Positions 49,039 to 58,745 of a stretch of 64,000 bases of DNA are shown here, piece after piece (positions within the stretch are counted from its first letter, which is position 1; the number at the start of each line of letters is the position of its first letter). A program made the translations under genes and the position numbers. Source of the DNA: Anaerolineaceae bacterium UBA1415 (GTDB lineage Bacteria > Chloroflexota > Anaerolineae > Anaerolineales > Anaerolineaceae); contig DBPR01000011.1 in NCBI GenBank assembly GCA_002305635.1, positions 1-64,000 on the forward strand, given 5' to 3'. The notes under the pieces are model-generated. The model searched no databases. It saw nothing but the letters and a program-made list of their open reading frames with translations, and was not told the DNA's origin.

Positions 49039-49266
49039 GTAGGTCGAGATCGAAATGGAACATAAATTCCGTTCCATTTCGATCCGACGTCCAACAATTA
49101 TGCACAATGAATCAAAAGCTTATTAAACAAACGATTTTAATTATCAACATACTTAACTTATTCGAAATAGATACAAACTCACAAATACAAGTCCTGGATA
49201 AATCTCACTATTGGACGTCGGATTGACAGCGCAAACGTTGCGTTTGCGCTGTCAATCTCGACCTAC
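49039..49266. repeat. Inverted doublet of constant-flank, variable-stem palindromes
   Basis: Left half (49039-49094): GTAGGTCGAG, then the stem ATCGAAATGGAAC / GTTCCATTTCGAT, then CCGACGTCCAA. Right half, inverted (49211-49266): TTGGACGTCGG, then the stem ATTGACAGCGCAAACG / CGTTTGCGCTGTCAAT, then CTCGACCTAC. The flanks face each other in mirror image across 116 bp of AT-rich DNA with no gene. The two stems differ completely from each other. Confidence 0.85.
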
Positions 49267-49343
49267 CCGAACACGCGACCTGCCCGGACATTGAGGGTCG
49301 TAAAACAAGAATCGTAGATGGCGAACGAAAGCTCCGATTCGCT

Positions 49344-49349
49344 TATAAT
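49344..49349 (+). promoter_or_regulatory. -10 box of a predicted leaderless brkB-like mRNA
   Basis: A consensus TATAAT ends exactly 6 nt before the ATG; no Shine-Dalgarno is present. Confidence 0.55.
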
Positions 49350-49355
49350 CAAGCC

Positions 49356-50354
49356 ATGAACAGTTTGAAGGACGGTTCAAAGAGGGTTGTATCCGGAATG
49401 ATCGGGCGGGTGAATGGCGCGCGTGATTTTTTGCGCAGTCTTTACCTCAAGCTCAATAAGGCCACCGGCGGTTCGCTGGGGATCTTACGCCATACCTTCA
49501 CGAATTTCTCGATGATGCGCGGGCCCGAAGCGGCAGCCAGTTTGTCTTATTACGCCCTTTTTTCAATTTTTCCTGCTACCTTAGCCATTGTATCGATTGG
49601 CTCATTGTTCCTGGAGCGGGAAGTCGTACGTCAAAAACTCCTTGAAGCAATTCTTCAATTTTTGCCAGTTTCAGCAGATTTCATCAACAATTTAATATCG
49701 GGTGTACTTGATAAGCGAGGCGCTTTCACAGTTGTGGCGCTTCTTTCCCTGGTATGGTCAGCCAGCAATGTTTTTGACAAGATCATAGTCAATGTCAATC
49801 GCGCCTTCCCCAAGGGGCGCAACCCCGGCTTTTTACAGAGCCGGGCAATGGCCCTGTTGATCATTTTGGTCCTGGTGATTCTCTTTCTGGGCTCCTTGTT
49901 GATCGATACGGTTCAGGGATTCTTTCAGATCGATAAAGTACATCTCGGGAATGTTTATCTAACTGAGACAGCTCTGTATGACTGGCTGCGTCTGCTGGTT
50001 CCACTGGTCATTAAATTTCTGCTCTTTCTGACAATTTACAGCTGGATCCCCCGCAATACAAGTATCCGCTTTCGGGCCAAACTGATTGGCGCCATTGTAG
50101 CCGCAGGCCTTTGGGAACTGGCAACGCGGGCGCTCACCTGGGCGCTCTCGAATGGCTTTACCAACTACGAGCCGGTTTATGGCTCACTCTCATCCATAAT
50201 CGCCCTTATGACCTGGATGTACCTTAGCGGATACATCGTGTTTTTGGGGGCGCATCTGGTTCATGCCGTAAATTATCATTTTACTGCTCTAAAAGCTGTG
50301 GAAGAGGCGGCTGAGACCAGTAAAGAACCCGAGGAGGAAAGCAGCGATGACTGA
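49356..50354 (+). CDS. YihY/BrkB family membrane protein (332 aa)
   Basis: Six or so helices with the YihY/BrkB pattern: MRGPEAAASLSYYALFSIFPATLAIVSIG, then SNVFDKIIVNVNRAF, and a C-terminal ALMTWMYLSGYIVFLGAHLVHAV. The N-terminus is basic, the C-terminus acidic. Once annotated as ribonuclease BN by error; the true function is unknown, perhaps envelope-related. The TATAAT 6 nt before the ATG suggests a leaderless mRNA. The stop overlaps the next start by 8 nt. Confidence 0.93.
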   Translation: MNSLKDGSKRVVSGMIGRVNGARDFLRSLYLKLNKATGGSLGILRHTFTNFSMMRGPEAAASLSYYALFSIFPATLAIVSIGSLFLEREVVRQKLLEAILQFLPVSADFINNLISGVLDKRGAFTVVALLSLVWSASNVFDKIIVNVNRAFPKGRNPGFLQSRAMALLIILVLVILFLGSLLIDTVQGFFQIDKVHLGNVYLTETALYDWLRLLVPLVIKFLLFLTIYSWIPRNTSIRFRAKLIGAIVAAGLWELATRALTWALSNGFTNYEPVYGSLSSIIALMTWMYLSGYIVFLGAHLVHAVNYHFTALKAVEEAAETSKEPEEESSDD

Positions 50355-51252
50355 CCTGTCGATATTGATCCTCACCCTGAATTCAAAAAGCTATTTGCGT
50401 GACTGTTTGAATTCGATCAGGGCCTTTCCGCCTGCCGCGACCTATGAAATATGGGTGGCTGATAACGGTTCAAACGACGGTACGGTTGAGATGCTGGAAG
50501 CGCAATATCCGGAAGCGCGGATCATCCTCAATAAATCGAATCTGGGTTTTACCAAGCCGACCAATCAGCTATTAAATGCTGCCAATGGTGAGTTCCTGCT
50601 GCTTCTCAATCCGGATACCTTGCTGACGGAGGATTGTTTTACTCCGCAACTGGATTTTCTGAAAGAAAACCCGCAGGTCGGGATCAGCATTCCGAAGGTT
50701 TTGAATAAGGATGGAACTTTTCAGAAACAATGCCGGCGTGGTGAAGCGCGCCCAATTGAAGTGATCGGTTATATCCTTGGGTTGGGTCAGCTTTTTCCAA
50801 ATAACAGAAAGCTGAATGGCTATTTGCAGTCCTGGCTTCCCGAAGACCAGGTCGCGGAAGTGAAGGCGGTCTCGGGGTCGTGCATGTTCATCCGGCGAAA
50901 GACCTGGGAAGCGGTCGGGCCTTTCGATGAGCGCTTTTTTGCCTATCAGGAGGACAGCGATTATTGTATGCGCGCGCGGGAAGCGGGTTGGAAGGTCATG
51001 TACGTGCCCCTGAGCCAGATCACCCATTATGGGGGTAAAGGCGGTTCGGGCACACAACCCTGGAAGAAAATCAAACACTGGCATTTGTCATATTTTAATT
51101 ATTATCGCAAACACTTCGCCAAAGACCACTGCTGCTTGTTCAATCTGGGCTTTTACTTATTGATGCTGGGGAAATATCTGCTGGCACTGCTTTGGAATGC
51201 CATCAAGATGATCTTTGGATGGGTGATCTCGCCTTTCAGGCAAAAAAAGTAA
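50347..51252 (+). CDS. Family 2 glycosyltransferase (301 aa)
   Basis: A GT-A fold transferase. It has the N-terminal LSILILTLNSKSYLRDCLNSI, the nucleotide-sugar loop ADNGSNDGTVEMLEA, a DxD-like motif in LLLLNPDTLL, and SGSCMFIRRKTWEAVGPFDERFFAYQEDSDYCMR. The last 40 residues contain a membrane-associating helix. It resembles rhamnosyl- and polysaccharide-type transferases; donor and acceptor unknown. It overlaps the YihY/BrkB gene by 8 nt, so the pair probably works on the same envelope polymer. Confidence 0.9.
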   Translation: MTDLSILILTLNSKSYLRDCLNSIRAFPPAATYEIWVADNGSNDGTVEMLEAQYPEARIILNKSNLGFTKPTNQLLNAANGEFLLLLNPDTLLTEDCFTPQLDFLKENPQVGISIPKVLNKDGTFQKQCRRGEARPIEVIGYILGLGQLFPNNRKLNGYLQSWLPEDQVAEVKAVSGSCMFIRRKTWEAVGPFDERFFAYQEDSDYCMRAREAGWKVMYVPLSQITHYGGKGGSGTQPWKKIKHWHLSYFNYYRKHFAKDHCCLFNLGFYLLMLGKYLLALLWNAIKMIFGWVISPFRQKK

Positions 51253-51281
51253 TTGGATTTGTAGATCGTTGAAGAAGTGAA

Positions 51282-51315
51282 AAAAAGAAGGTCGGTTTTT
51301 CCGCCGACCTTTTCA
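51282..51315. terminator. Bidirectional terminator
   Basis: AGAAGGTCGG / CCGACCTTTTC hairpin with As and Ts on both sides, between the glycosyltransferase and the convergent alcohol dehydrogenase. Confidence 0.85.
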
Positions 51316-51349
51316 GTTTCTTTACGTGGATATTGTTTCGACCAACGCT

Positions 51350-52516
51350 TTATCTGCTCAGCCTCAGGATTTCGGCGGCAGCGGCTGGGGTGACATCTCG
51401 ATGCTCCCCGCGCGTGAATTTTTCGTCTTCCAGTTGTTTTTGCATCTCTTCGGCAACTTTATCCGGGTCAAGTCCGTAAGCGGTCAAGGTGGTTGGCATC
51501 CCAAGGCTGTGGAAAAAGGCGCTCAAGGCCTCGATGGTTTTGTCGATCTGTTCGGCAGGATGCTCAGCGTTTTGCCCCAGAACGCGGGAACCGTACTGCA
51601 GGAGTTTGTCATGTTTTTGCTCACGCTTGTACCACATGAGCCAGGGCAAAACGACCGCCAGCGATTCGGCATGATCGAGCCCATAAAGGACGGTCAAGGC
51701 GTGACCGATGCCGTGGGTGGCCCAATCCTGCGGCACTCCCATGCCAACCAGTCCGTTGAGCGCGTTGCTGCAAACCCACATGTAATTTGCGCGGGCGGTA
51801 TAGTCGGGTGGGTCCATTTCCAGCGCCGATAGAGCAATCTCGTGGATGGTCATCAAAAGCGCTTCTGATTGCCGGTCCTGCATGGTCGCGCCGACCGGGT
51901 AGGTCAGGTACTGTTCAAGGACGTGGATGTAAGCATCGACCAGACCGTTGCGAACTTGCTTTTTCGGCAGCGAATAAGTGACTGTTGGATCAAGGATGGA
52001 GAATTTCGGGTAGATCAGATCGCTGGCAAAAGACTTTTTACGGCATTTCTCATGATTGGAAATGACGCTTTTGTTGTTCATCTCGCTGCTGGTTGCCGGC
52101 AGCGTGAGCACGGTGCCAAAAGGCAAGGCCTCTTTGAGTTTGGACGCCAGGCCCTGGTCGACAATATCCCAGGGGTCTTCGCCCTGATACAGCGCCGCCA
52201 TGGCAACGAATTTTGTGCCGTCGATCACCGAACCGCCGCCGACTGCCAATAGGAAGTCGATCTTGTTTTCCCTGATCAATTCGACCGCCTTCATCAGGGT
52301 GGCGTATTCGGGGTTGGGTTCTATGCCGCCAAACTCGAAGAGCTCGTGCTTGCTCAAAGCGTCAGTGACCTGTTGGTAAACACCGTTTTTCCTGATCGAG
52401 CCGCCGCCGTAAAGCATCAGGACACGGGACTCAAGGGGGATCAAATCTTTTAACTGGGCAATGCTACCCTCTCCGAAGACGATCCTGGTCGGATTGAAAT
52501 ATTCGAAATTCTTCAT
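51350..52516 (-). CDS. Iron-containing alcohol dehydrogenase (YqhD/butanol type, 388 aa)
   Basis: Group III, iron-dependent alcohol dehydrogenase that reduces aldehydes with NAD(P)H. The nucleotide loop is LYGGGSIRKNGVYQ, and AVGGGSVIDGTKFVA is a family motif. The iron ligands are in HGIGHALTVLYGLDHAESLAVV. The start is the internal ATG at 52516: GAGGAG lies 7 nt upstream, and the longer frame to 52531 has none. It best resembles the YqhD/BdhA group, which uses NADPH and broad aldehydes. Confidence 0.92.
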   Translation of the reverse strand: MKNFEYFNPTRIVFGEGSIAQLKDLIPLESRVLMLYGGGSIRKNGVYQQVTDALSKHELFEFGGIEPNPEYATLMKAVELIRENKIDFLLAVGGGSVIDGTKFVAMAALYQGEDPWDIVDQGLASKLKEALPFGTVLTLPATSSEMNNKSVISNHEKCRKKSFASDLIYPKFSILDPTVTYSLPKKQVRNGLVDAYIHVLEQYLTYPVGATMQDRQSEALLMTIHEIALSALEMDPPDYTARANYMWVCSNALNGLVGMGVPQDWATHGIGHALTVLYGLDHAESLAVVLPWLMWYKREQKHDKLLQYGSRVLGQNAEHPAEQIDKTIEALSAFFHSLGMPTTLTAYGLDPDKVAEEMQKQLEDEKFTRGEHRDVTPAAAAEILRLSR

Positions 52517-52571
52517 TTTCAGGCTCCTCAAATCTTATGTTTTTGTCTTAAATCCAAATTTATGGCTGCTT

Positions 52572-53504
52572 TCAGGCCGAAGGCCGGGAGTGATAGTGAA
52601 CGTGCACTGCCTGCAGAAAAGCGATCTCGGCGATGAGGCGTTTCTCGACCTCATCGGCAATGCTGTCACCTTCATTAACACTGATGTCACCATCGACCAG
52701 GATGCTCAAATTGATCACCAGATATTGGCCAAAGCGATGTGCCTGAATTTCCTCAATGCCTTTCAGGCCTGGCAGCTCTTCCAGGATACCGCGGACTTTT
52801 TTATCCAGTTCCTTGCCAGGGACGGTATCCATGAGAATATCGGTTGAATCCTGGAGGATGGAGATGCCCGACATCAGGAAGAAGACCGCCACAATCGCGC
52901 CTGCCAGTGGGTCGGCCCAGGCATAGCCAAGGCGCGCCATGAGCGTGCCGATGACAACCGCGGTAGCTGAGAGAATATCGTTGCGATGATCCAGAGCAAC
53001 GGCTTTAACAGTGGGGTTGTTGGTCTTTCTGCCGAGGATTCTGGTATAGATAAAAAGAAAACCCTTCAGAGCCACTGTGAAGAGGGCAACGTAAAGCGCC
53101 AGCGGGCCTGTCGAGGCCACTTCGGAGCGGCCCTGCAGCAGATCGACCAGGGATTGAATTGAATTCCAGAAGATGGTGAAGGCGGCCGTAATGATGAAAG
53201 CGCCAACCACCAGGGCTCCCACACTTTCGTATTGAGAATGACCGTAGGGATGATCGTCATCAGCGGGTTTGCGGGCGGCCCGGACAAAAAACGAGACTGC
53301 CAGATTGTAGACCACATCAGAAGACGAGTTGATACCATCCGCCAGAAGGGCAGAAGAATGTGCAAAAATTCCCACGATCGTTTTGAGCAGCGCCAGGATC
53401 ACGTTGGCTGTCAGCGCAAGCGTGATGGCGCGGGCACTGAGTTTTGATCGTTCGGCGTGACCAGTGATGACGCCGTCCTGATTGAGTTGATATTCTTCGG
53501 TCAT
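52572..53504 (-). CDS. Cation diffusion facilitator (CDF) transporter (310 aa)
   Basis: A six-helix metal-proton antiporter for divalent metals such as zinc, iron or manganese. The helix II motif is HSSALLADGINSSSDVVYN, with helix V metal sites in KAVALDHRNDILSATAVVIG. A cytoplasmic C-terminal domain (about 215-300) ends in HVHYHSRP. The metal is not settled by sequence. The start codon overlaps the trpS stop (ATGA), so it is the second gene of a trpS-CDF pair. Confidence 0.93.
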   Translation of the reverse strand: MTEEYQLNQDGVITGHAERSKLSARAITLALTANVILALLKTIVGIFAHSSALLADGINSSSDVVYNLAVSFFVRAARKPADDDHPYGHSQYESVGALVVGAFIITAAFTIFWNSIQSLVDLLQGRSEVASTGPLALYVALFTVALKGFLFIYTRILGRKTNNPTVKAVALDHRNDILSATAVVIGTLMARLGYAWADPLAGAIVAVFFLMSGISILQDSTDILMDTVPGKELDKKVRGILEELPGLKGIEEIQAHRFGQYLVINLSILVDGDISVNEGDSIADEVEKRLIAEIAFLQAVHVHYHSRPSA

Positions 53505-54493
53505 CGGTCGATCCCAACCGCTTTTCGAACGCGGGCAAGCACGGGGCGGCCAAGTTCGCGAGCCTTTTCGGCGCCGGAGGTTAAGATCTGGTCAATTTCG
53601 TGCTTGTTTTCCATCAGATAGTTGAAGCGCTCCCGGGCGGGTTTGAAAGTCTCGATCATGTTTTCAAAAAGCTCCTGCTTTAGCGCGCCATAGGCCAGAC
53701 CACCCTGCAAGTAAAGCTGGCGCACTTCTTCCACGCGCTCTGGGGCTCCAAAATGTTGATATATCTGGAAAAGGTTGCAGGTATCAGGGTCTTTGGGGTC
53801 TTCCGGAGGGGTGCTATCGGTGACAATGCGCATCACCTGTTTGCGCAGGTCTTTCTCCGGGGCGAAAATGGGCAAAGTGTTGTTATAGCTTTTGCTCATC
53901 TTGCGGCCGTCAATGCCGGGGATGACTTTTGTTGTCTCAGAATTAATCCCTTCGGGAATCTTGAGCGTTTTGCCGTAAATGCGGTTCAGGTTCTCGGCAA
54001 TATCGCGCGCGATCTCGACATGCTGATTTTGATCCTGTCCGACGGGAACAACATCCGAATTGTAAAGCAGGATATCGGCTGCCATTAAAATCGGATAGGT
54101 GTAAAGGCCCATGTTTACCCCGAAGTCGGGGTCATTTCCCGCTTCGGCATTCTTATCGAGCATGGCTTTGTAGGCATGGGCGCGATTCATCAGCCCCTTG
54201 GGCGTGACCGCGGAAAGGATGGTGGTCAGCTCGGGGATCTCAGGGATGTCGGACTGTCGGAAGAAGATCGCTTTCTCAGTATCAAGGCCAAAGACGATCC
54301 AGGCTGCGGCTACTTCGTAGATCTGCTCCTGTAATTGTTTGGGGGAAAAGTTGCTGTTAAGCGCGTGCAGGTCTGCGACAAAGTAGACACAAAAATATTG
54401 CTCGGTCAAGGTAAGGGCGGGTTTGATCGCTCCAAAATAGTTGCCGATATGGATGTTGCCGGTTGGTTTGATGCCAGTTAAAGAGATCTTCAT
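53501..54493 (-). CDS. trpS: Tryptophanyl-tRNA synthetase
   Basis: Class I synthetase that charges tRNA-Trp. It has PTGNIHIGNYFG (HIGH-like) and the KMSKSYNN signature (KMSKS). It is 330 aa, the normal bacterial length. GGAG lies 8 nt before the ATG. It ends in TGA, showing that TGA is a stop codon here. It is followed with a 4-nt overlap by the CDF transporter. Confidence 0.97.
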   Translation of the reverse strand: MKISLTGIKPTGNIHIGNYFGAIKPALTLTEQYFCVYFVADLHALNSNFSPKQLQEQIYEVAAAWIVFGLDTEKAIFFRQSDIPEIPELTTILSAVTPKGLMNRAHAYKAMLDKNAEAGNDPDFGVNMGLYTYPILMAADILLYNSDVVPVGQDQNQHVEIARDIAENLNRIYGKTLKIPEGINSETTKVIPGIDGRKMSKSYNNTLPIFAPEKDLRKQVMRIVTDSTPPEDPKDPDTCNLFQIYQHFGAPERVEEVRQLYLQGGLAYGALKQELFENMIETFKPARERFNYLMENKHEIDQILTSGAEKARELGRPVLARVRKAVGIDR

Positions 54494-54579
54494 GGTACTA
54501 ACTCCAGTTATTGTATAAGTTAATTATACGCTATTCACATGTGGATGGAAAAAGATGGAGCAATACTTAGGATGGGTAT

Positions 54580-54760
54580 TTGTATAGCTTTCGTCATCAG
54601 GCAGGCTTGGTCTTAAGCCTTCTCCACTGCTATGGATTTTTTTCATGGCTGTGGAGAAGGGGAACCACGAAGTTGTGGATGAGGAAAGCACCCTCTCCCA
54701 CAAAAAACGGAAGAGGGTGGAAAAATGGATTTACAACTTACATGCAAGCTGCCGAAATGA
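54580..54760. repeat. Decayed hairpin repeats downstream of the protease gene
   Basis: Holds CCTTCTCCACTG / CATGGCTGTGGAGAAGG and GGGGAACCACGAAGTTGTGG. The latter resembles the CCTCATCCACCACTACGTGG fragment at 28708-28727 in reverse. No gene seen. Confidence 0.5.
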
Positions 54761-54763
54761 GCC

Positions 54764-57313
54764 TTATCTCACCGTGATTTCGGTGTAGACCGGGGTGACG
54801 TTGCCGTCGTGGTCGCTGATCAGAACGCCGACGAGGTACTGGCCGTCGGGCAGGTAGGCGGTTCCCCATTGGATCGGCTTCCCGGTAAAGGTGATTGTGT
54901 CACCGGTATGCGACGAGATGCCTTTCACCTTGCCGTTCTGGTCGAGGTCCATATAGCTCAGGCTGACGGTAAAGGTATCGCCAACCCTGGGCGTGATCTC
55001 GGAAGGCGCGCCTGTGGTGTCGCTGCCAACAAAGCCAAAGACCTGGAAGAGGCTTTCGCCTTTGAAGTGCAGTTGCGCTTTGCGGGTTTCGCCGGTATCG
55101 GCAAAGGTGTAGGTGCCGTCCACGGCATAGATCGCCTGGTCTGGGTCTGCGCCGTAACTGATCGGGTTGAAGAGCGCCAAAACCTCCTGGTCGCCATCGG
55201 TGATGGTGAAGGCCAGCGGCTCAAAGTCGAAATTCAGGCGGAACTGCTCGCCTTCGGGCCAGACGGGATAGTAGACACCGGCTTGTGAATCGGTTTGGGG
55301 GCTTTCGAGATAGTCCGTATCGGCGACCCAGATGCTGTTGCTGGCTTCATCGTACATGCCGGTGAAGAGGTAAATATAGCCGATATTATCACCGCTGATG
55401 ACGGCGCTCATCTCAGTATAATCACCCGGACTGACGGTGCTGGCGCTGCTGGTAATGCCGTCCGTGGTGATATTGCCCAGGCCGGGGATCTGACTGGCGC
55501 GCTCGACCACAACCGGCGCGGCGGCGGTTTTCTGGAACTGGCGGCCGGCGTAGTGATAAGCCAAAAAGTCGTCCCACAGGGAGTAATTGCTGAAACTATC
55601 AGCAATTTTGGTGTAGGACTGCATACCAGTCGTCGGAGTTGAGTAAAGCTGCGAGTTTGGATAATAGATCGCGATGCCGGTCGAGCCGGGTTTGTTGGCT
55701 CCGTGCTTTTCGGCGATGATGGTCTGGTTGAGCGCGGCAATCACGCCTTCCGCGGCTGCGCGCACCTTGGCGTCCTTCGTGTTTTTGTAGATCAATTGAA
55801 CAAAGTGACCAAGGTCGATGAAGGAGGGCGGCACCTGACTGCCAAAGATCGAGGTATAAGACTGCGTGTAACCGCGCGCCTGAGCGACAAGGCGTTGATC
55901 CAGGCCCTGCAGCTGATAGGCGAATTCGTTCAAGGCATCCACCAGAGCCTGGTAGTTTTGCAGGTCAACCGCTGTGAGGGTGATGTTTTGGCTCAGTTGT
56001 TGTTCCAGTTGGGCGGCGCTCATGCGGTTGACGAACCAGGAGCCGCCGCTGCTGTTTTGGGCCACGAAGTCCGCGCGCGCCTGATCATCCACGACGCGCT
56101 GATCCTGAGAGATGTAGCTTTCGACAATGTTTTTGGCCAGATCGGCAGTGGAGGTGTCGGGATCATAGGCCAAAAGGCTCAGGAAGGCGGAATACGCCCA
56201 GCCAACGCCCGGTTCGGTCTCCTCGGAGGCAACGGCGTACTTTGTGTAAGGGGCAAGGGCAGCATAAACTTCCATCTGGCTCATCAAACAGGCATCCATG
56301 CCGATCAGCTCAAACTTGCCGATCCTGGTGTTGGCCTGAATGGCTTTGAGCGCGTCTTCGATCTCATTCAAATAGAGGATGTCGTCCTGCAGGGCAGAGG
56401 TGAGGGGCGCGTTGGAGCTGGTATCGCGCTGCCTGGGGGCCGGGTCAGACCAGCCGCCGGGCCAGCCCATGCCGTGATCGGACATGATCAGGACGTGCTT
56501 GTCAGCGGGATAGGCGCTGGATGCCCAGGAGACAAAATCGACCAGGGTCTGGGCCTGGCCCATGTTGACCTCGCCGAGATTCTCAATGAGTTCGGAGCCA
56601 ACGCGGTTGAGGTCGTTATCGTAAGTAACCAGGTAGCGGCGGGTGGTGTGCCAGTCGCCATCGCCGCTGAAACCACCGCGGTAGCGGTCAAACTGGCTTA
56701 CGACGATGACCTGGTCGGTCGAGCCGATCATTTCAGCTTCATTGAAGTCAATGAAGATGTCCCGTTCCAGGGCATTGTCATCCGCGTTTTGGTAGAGCAT
56801 GACCAACCAGGTTTTTCCGGAGTTGTTGGAGGGAACCGCGGTTGGCCAGCGGGTGGCTGTCGGGGACTGCGGCTGGGCGTAGGCAGTGTCTTGTGTGGGC
56901 TGATAGGGATCGCTGCTCTCCATGGAAGGGAGTAGTGAGCCGCCGCCCTGGCAGGATCGGAAGATGAAAAACAGGATGATCAGGAGGATGAGGAGGCCGA
57001 TGATGCCGCCGCAGCTGCCGCGACGACGCGATGGGGCGCCAGAGCCGCCTCCGAGGAGGCTTCCCAGGCCGCCAGCCAGCCCACCCAATCCACCCAGGGG
57101 GCTGCCGCCGCCATAGGAACTGCCGCCAGAAGACGGAATTCCGGAAAACCCACCACCGCTGCCGGATGAGGGCGGTTTCATGCCGATGCCGCCGCCTGAG
57201 GAAGACGGACGGGGAGGCGCGTCCCGGCGCACAGGGCGCTCGGCCTGGTGGGTGGGTTTATTGCTGCTGCGCCTTCGGCGTTGGGCGTTAACTTCGGGGA
57301 TGTTTTCAGACAT
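54764..57313 (-). CDS. Clostripain-family (C11) cysteine protease with membrane anchor (849 aa)
   Basis: Residues about 1-105 are a basic, then Gly/Ser/Pro-rich low-complexity tail, cytoplasmic by charge. One transmembrane helix (about 106-125, GLLILLIILFFIFRSC) precedes a Pro/Thr linker. The C11 domain (about 175-585) has catalytic His in LIMSDHGMGWPGGW (about 278) and Cys in LIGMDACLMSQMEVYA (about 340). C11 proteases cleave after Arg or Lys and often self-process. The remaining 250 residues are beta-rich and secreted. The start is the ATG at 57313. It lies 265 bp after an SPFH gene. Confidence 0.87.
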   Translation of the reverse strand: MSENIPEVNAQRRRRSSNKPTHQAERPVRRDAPPRPSSSGGGIGMKPPSSGSGGGFSGIPSSGGSSYGGGSPLGGLGGLAGGLGSLLGGGSGAPSRRRGSCGGIIGLLILLIILFFIFRSCQGGGSLLPSMESSDPYQPTQDTAYAQPQSPTATRWPTAVPSNNSGKTWLVMLYQNADDNALERDIFIDFNEAEMIGSTDQVIVVSQFDRYRGGFSGDGDWHTTRRYLVTYDNDLNRVGSELIENLGEVNMGQAQTLVDFVSWASSAYPADKHVLIMSDHGMGWPGGWSDPAPRQRDTSSNAPLTSALQDDILYLNEIEDALKAIQANTRIGKFELIGMDACLMSQMEVYAALAPYTKYAVASEETEPGVGWAYSAFLSLLAYDPDTSTADLAKNIVESYISQDQRVVDDQARADFVAQNSSGGSWFVNRMSAAQLEQQLSQNITLTAVDLQNYQALVDALNEFAYQLQGLDQRLVAQARGYTQSYTSIFGSQVPPSFIDLGHFVQLIYKNTKDAKVRAAAEGVIAALNQTIIAEKHGANKPGSTGIAIYYPNSQLYSTPTTGMQSYTKIADSFSNYSLWDDFLAYHYAGRQFQKTAAAPVVVERASQIPGLGNITTDGITSSASTVSPGDYTEMSAVISGDNIGYIYLFTGMYDEASNSIWVADTDYLESPQTDSQAGVYYPVWPEGEQFRLNFDFEPLAFTITDGDQEVLALFNPISYGADPDQAIYAVDGTYTFADTGETRKAQLHFKGESLFQVFGFVGSDTTGAPSEITPRVGDTFTVSLSYMDLDQNGKVKGISSHTGDTITFTGKPIQWGTAYLPDGQYLVGVLISDHDGNVTPVYTEITVR

Positions 57314-57518
57314 GATCACGTTCCATTCTTTTTTACTAAATACGAACAATTGATGGGTTAAGTTCCTGGGTAAATTTTAACCGACTTTGAGGAAGTTGGG
57401 ATTGAGTCCTGGCAGAATCAGAGTTCTGGTTTGTTACCTGATCTTTAGACATCGTCAGTGATGCAACGAACTGTAAAACCAGACCAAACATTTTTCTAAA
57501 ACGCTCGCAATTGCCTTG

Positions 57519-57556
57519 AGAAAACACCTGATGCTCAAACCGGGCATCAGGTGTAA
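57519..57556 (-). terminator. Terminator of the SPFH gene
   Basis: ACACCTGATGC / GCATCAGGTGT stem followed by TTTTCTC on the minus strand. Confidence 0.8.
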
Positions 57557-57577
57557 GGAATGTCATAGAAAAATCTT

Positions 57578-58438
57578 TTACGGCTGCTCGAAGACGGGGC
57601 CGTTCATATAGCGGCTGACGTCGATCATGGGGCTGACGCTGCCCATGACGGAGGGTAAAACGCCGTTCCATTTGGTCAGGAAGAGGTATTGCAGGTACTC
57701 TTCGGTCAGCGCGCCGGTGTCTTTGAGCGCTTTTTGGGCGTCAGCCTGACCCTGCGCCTGGGCGATGACGGTTTGGGCGTCGATCTCAGCCTGGGCGAGC
57801 TTTTGCTTGGAGGTCTCGACCTGCTGCTGGGCGACCTGTTTGGCTTCGATCGCGTTTTGATATTCTTCGGAGAAGTCAAAATTAACAATGTTGAAATTCT
57901 CGACCACAATATAGTATGGTTCGAGCTGTTTGGTCAGTTCTTCTTCCGCCATCATGCGGACTTCATCGCGCTTGGTGATCAGTTCTTCAGCAGAAAACTG
58001 AGCGGTTACCGCTTTGAAAGTGTTTTGAATGGCCGGGGCGACGATGATCTCAGCATAGTTGGAGCCAACATTCTGGTAGACCTCCTGAGCGCGGTTGCCA
58101 TCAAGATGATAGTTGACCGCGATCAGCGATGTGACCACCTGCAGGTTTTCGGACATGGCAGTGGCTGCAACCTCATCCTTTTGGGTACGGATGCTCAGGG
58201 GAACGACCTTTTCGATAAAGGGCAGCTTGAAGTTGATGCCTGGATAGGCGACGCGATTGATCGCGCCAAAGCGAGTGACGATGCCGATATTGCCGGCCTC
58301 GACCTCATAGACGCCCGAAAAAACGATGGCCAAAATAAATAATACGCCCAAGATGACCAGGAAGAACCTGGGCTTGGTTTTAATATTCCTGAAATTTGCT
58401 TTTTCGCTGGATTCTGTTGTAAATTTTCCATCAAACAT
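57578..58438 (-). CDS. SPFH/prohibitin-like membrane protein (286 aa)
   Basis: An N-terminal transmembrane helix (about 25-45) is followed by an SPFH (band 7) domain (about 45-225): GNIGIVTRFGAINRVAYPGINFKLPFIEKVVPLSIRTQKDEV. A coiled helix rich in Gln, Glu and Ala (AKQVAQQQVETSKQKLAQAEIDAQT) completes it. HflC and prohibitin-like proteins form ring assemblies that scaffold membrane proteases. GAGGTG lies before the ATG. The C11 protease gene lies next downstream, with a terminator between. Confidence 0.9.
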   Translation of the reverse strand: MFDGKFTTESSEKANFRNIKTKPRFFLVILGVLFILAIVFSGVYEVEAGNIGIVTRFGAINRVAYPGINFKLPFIEKVVPLSIRTQKDEVAATAMSENLQVVTSLIAVNYHLDGNRAQEVYQNVGSNYAEIIVAPAIQNTFKAVTAQFSAEELITKRDEVRMMAEEELTKQLEPYYIVVENFNIVNFDFSEEYQNAIEAKQVAQQQVETSKQKLAQAEIDAQTVIAQAQGQADAQKALKDTGALTEEYLQYLFLTKWNGVLPSVMGSVSPMIDVSRYMNGPVFEQP

Positions 58439-58745
58439 GTTTCACCTCATTTCTATAAAACCATTAAAACAGAAAAATGTAAGAGCAAGCTTAGATTATA
58501 TAAGGTCAATATGTGTAAATGGAAAACGAACATTTTTTTCAATCCGACGTTTCCTTTTTTGATTCTACAGTATCGTTGGAAATCGGATTGAAAATGTTCC
58601 GTTTAGGGGACATTTTCAATACTCATTCGGGTATCTTGTCACGACCTTGTATCCAACTGACCTGTAGGGGAGACACCTGTGCCCGTAAGGGTATTCCATG
58701 GTCTCCCGTATGCGGCATGGTCACCCGTAAGCGTCCGGGCGTGTA

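Noticed and set aside
55703..56935. 410-codon plus-strand frame
   Set aside because: Antisense to the C11 protease, whose catalytic motifs are intact; the long frame reflects the GC-rich third positions.
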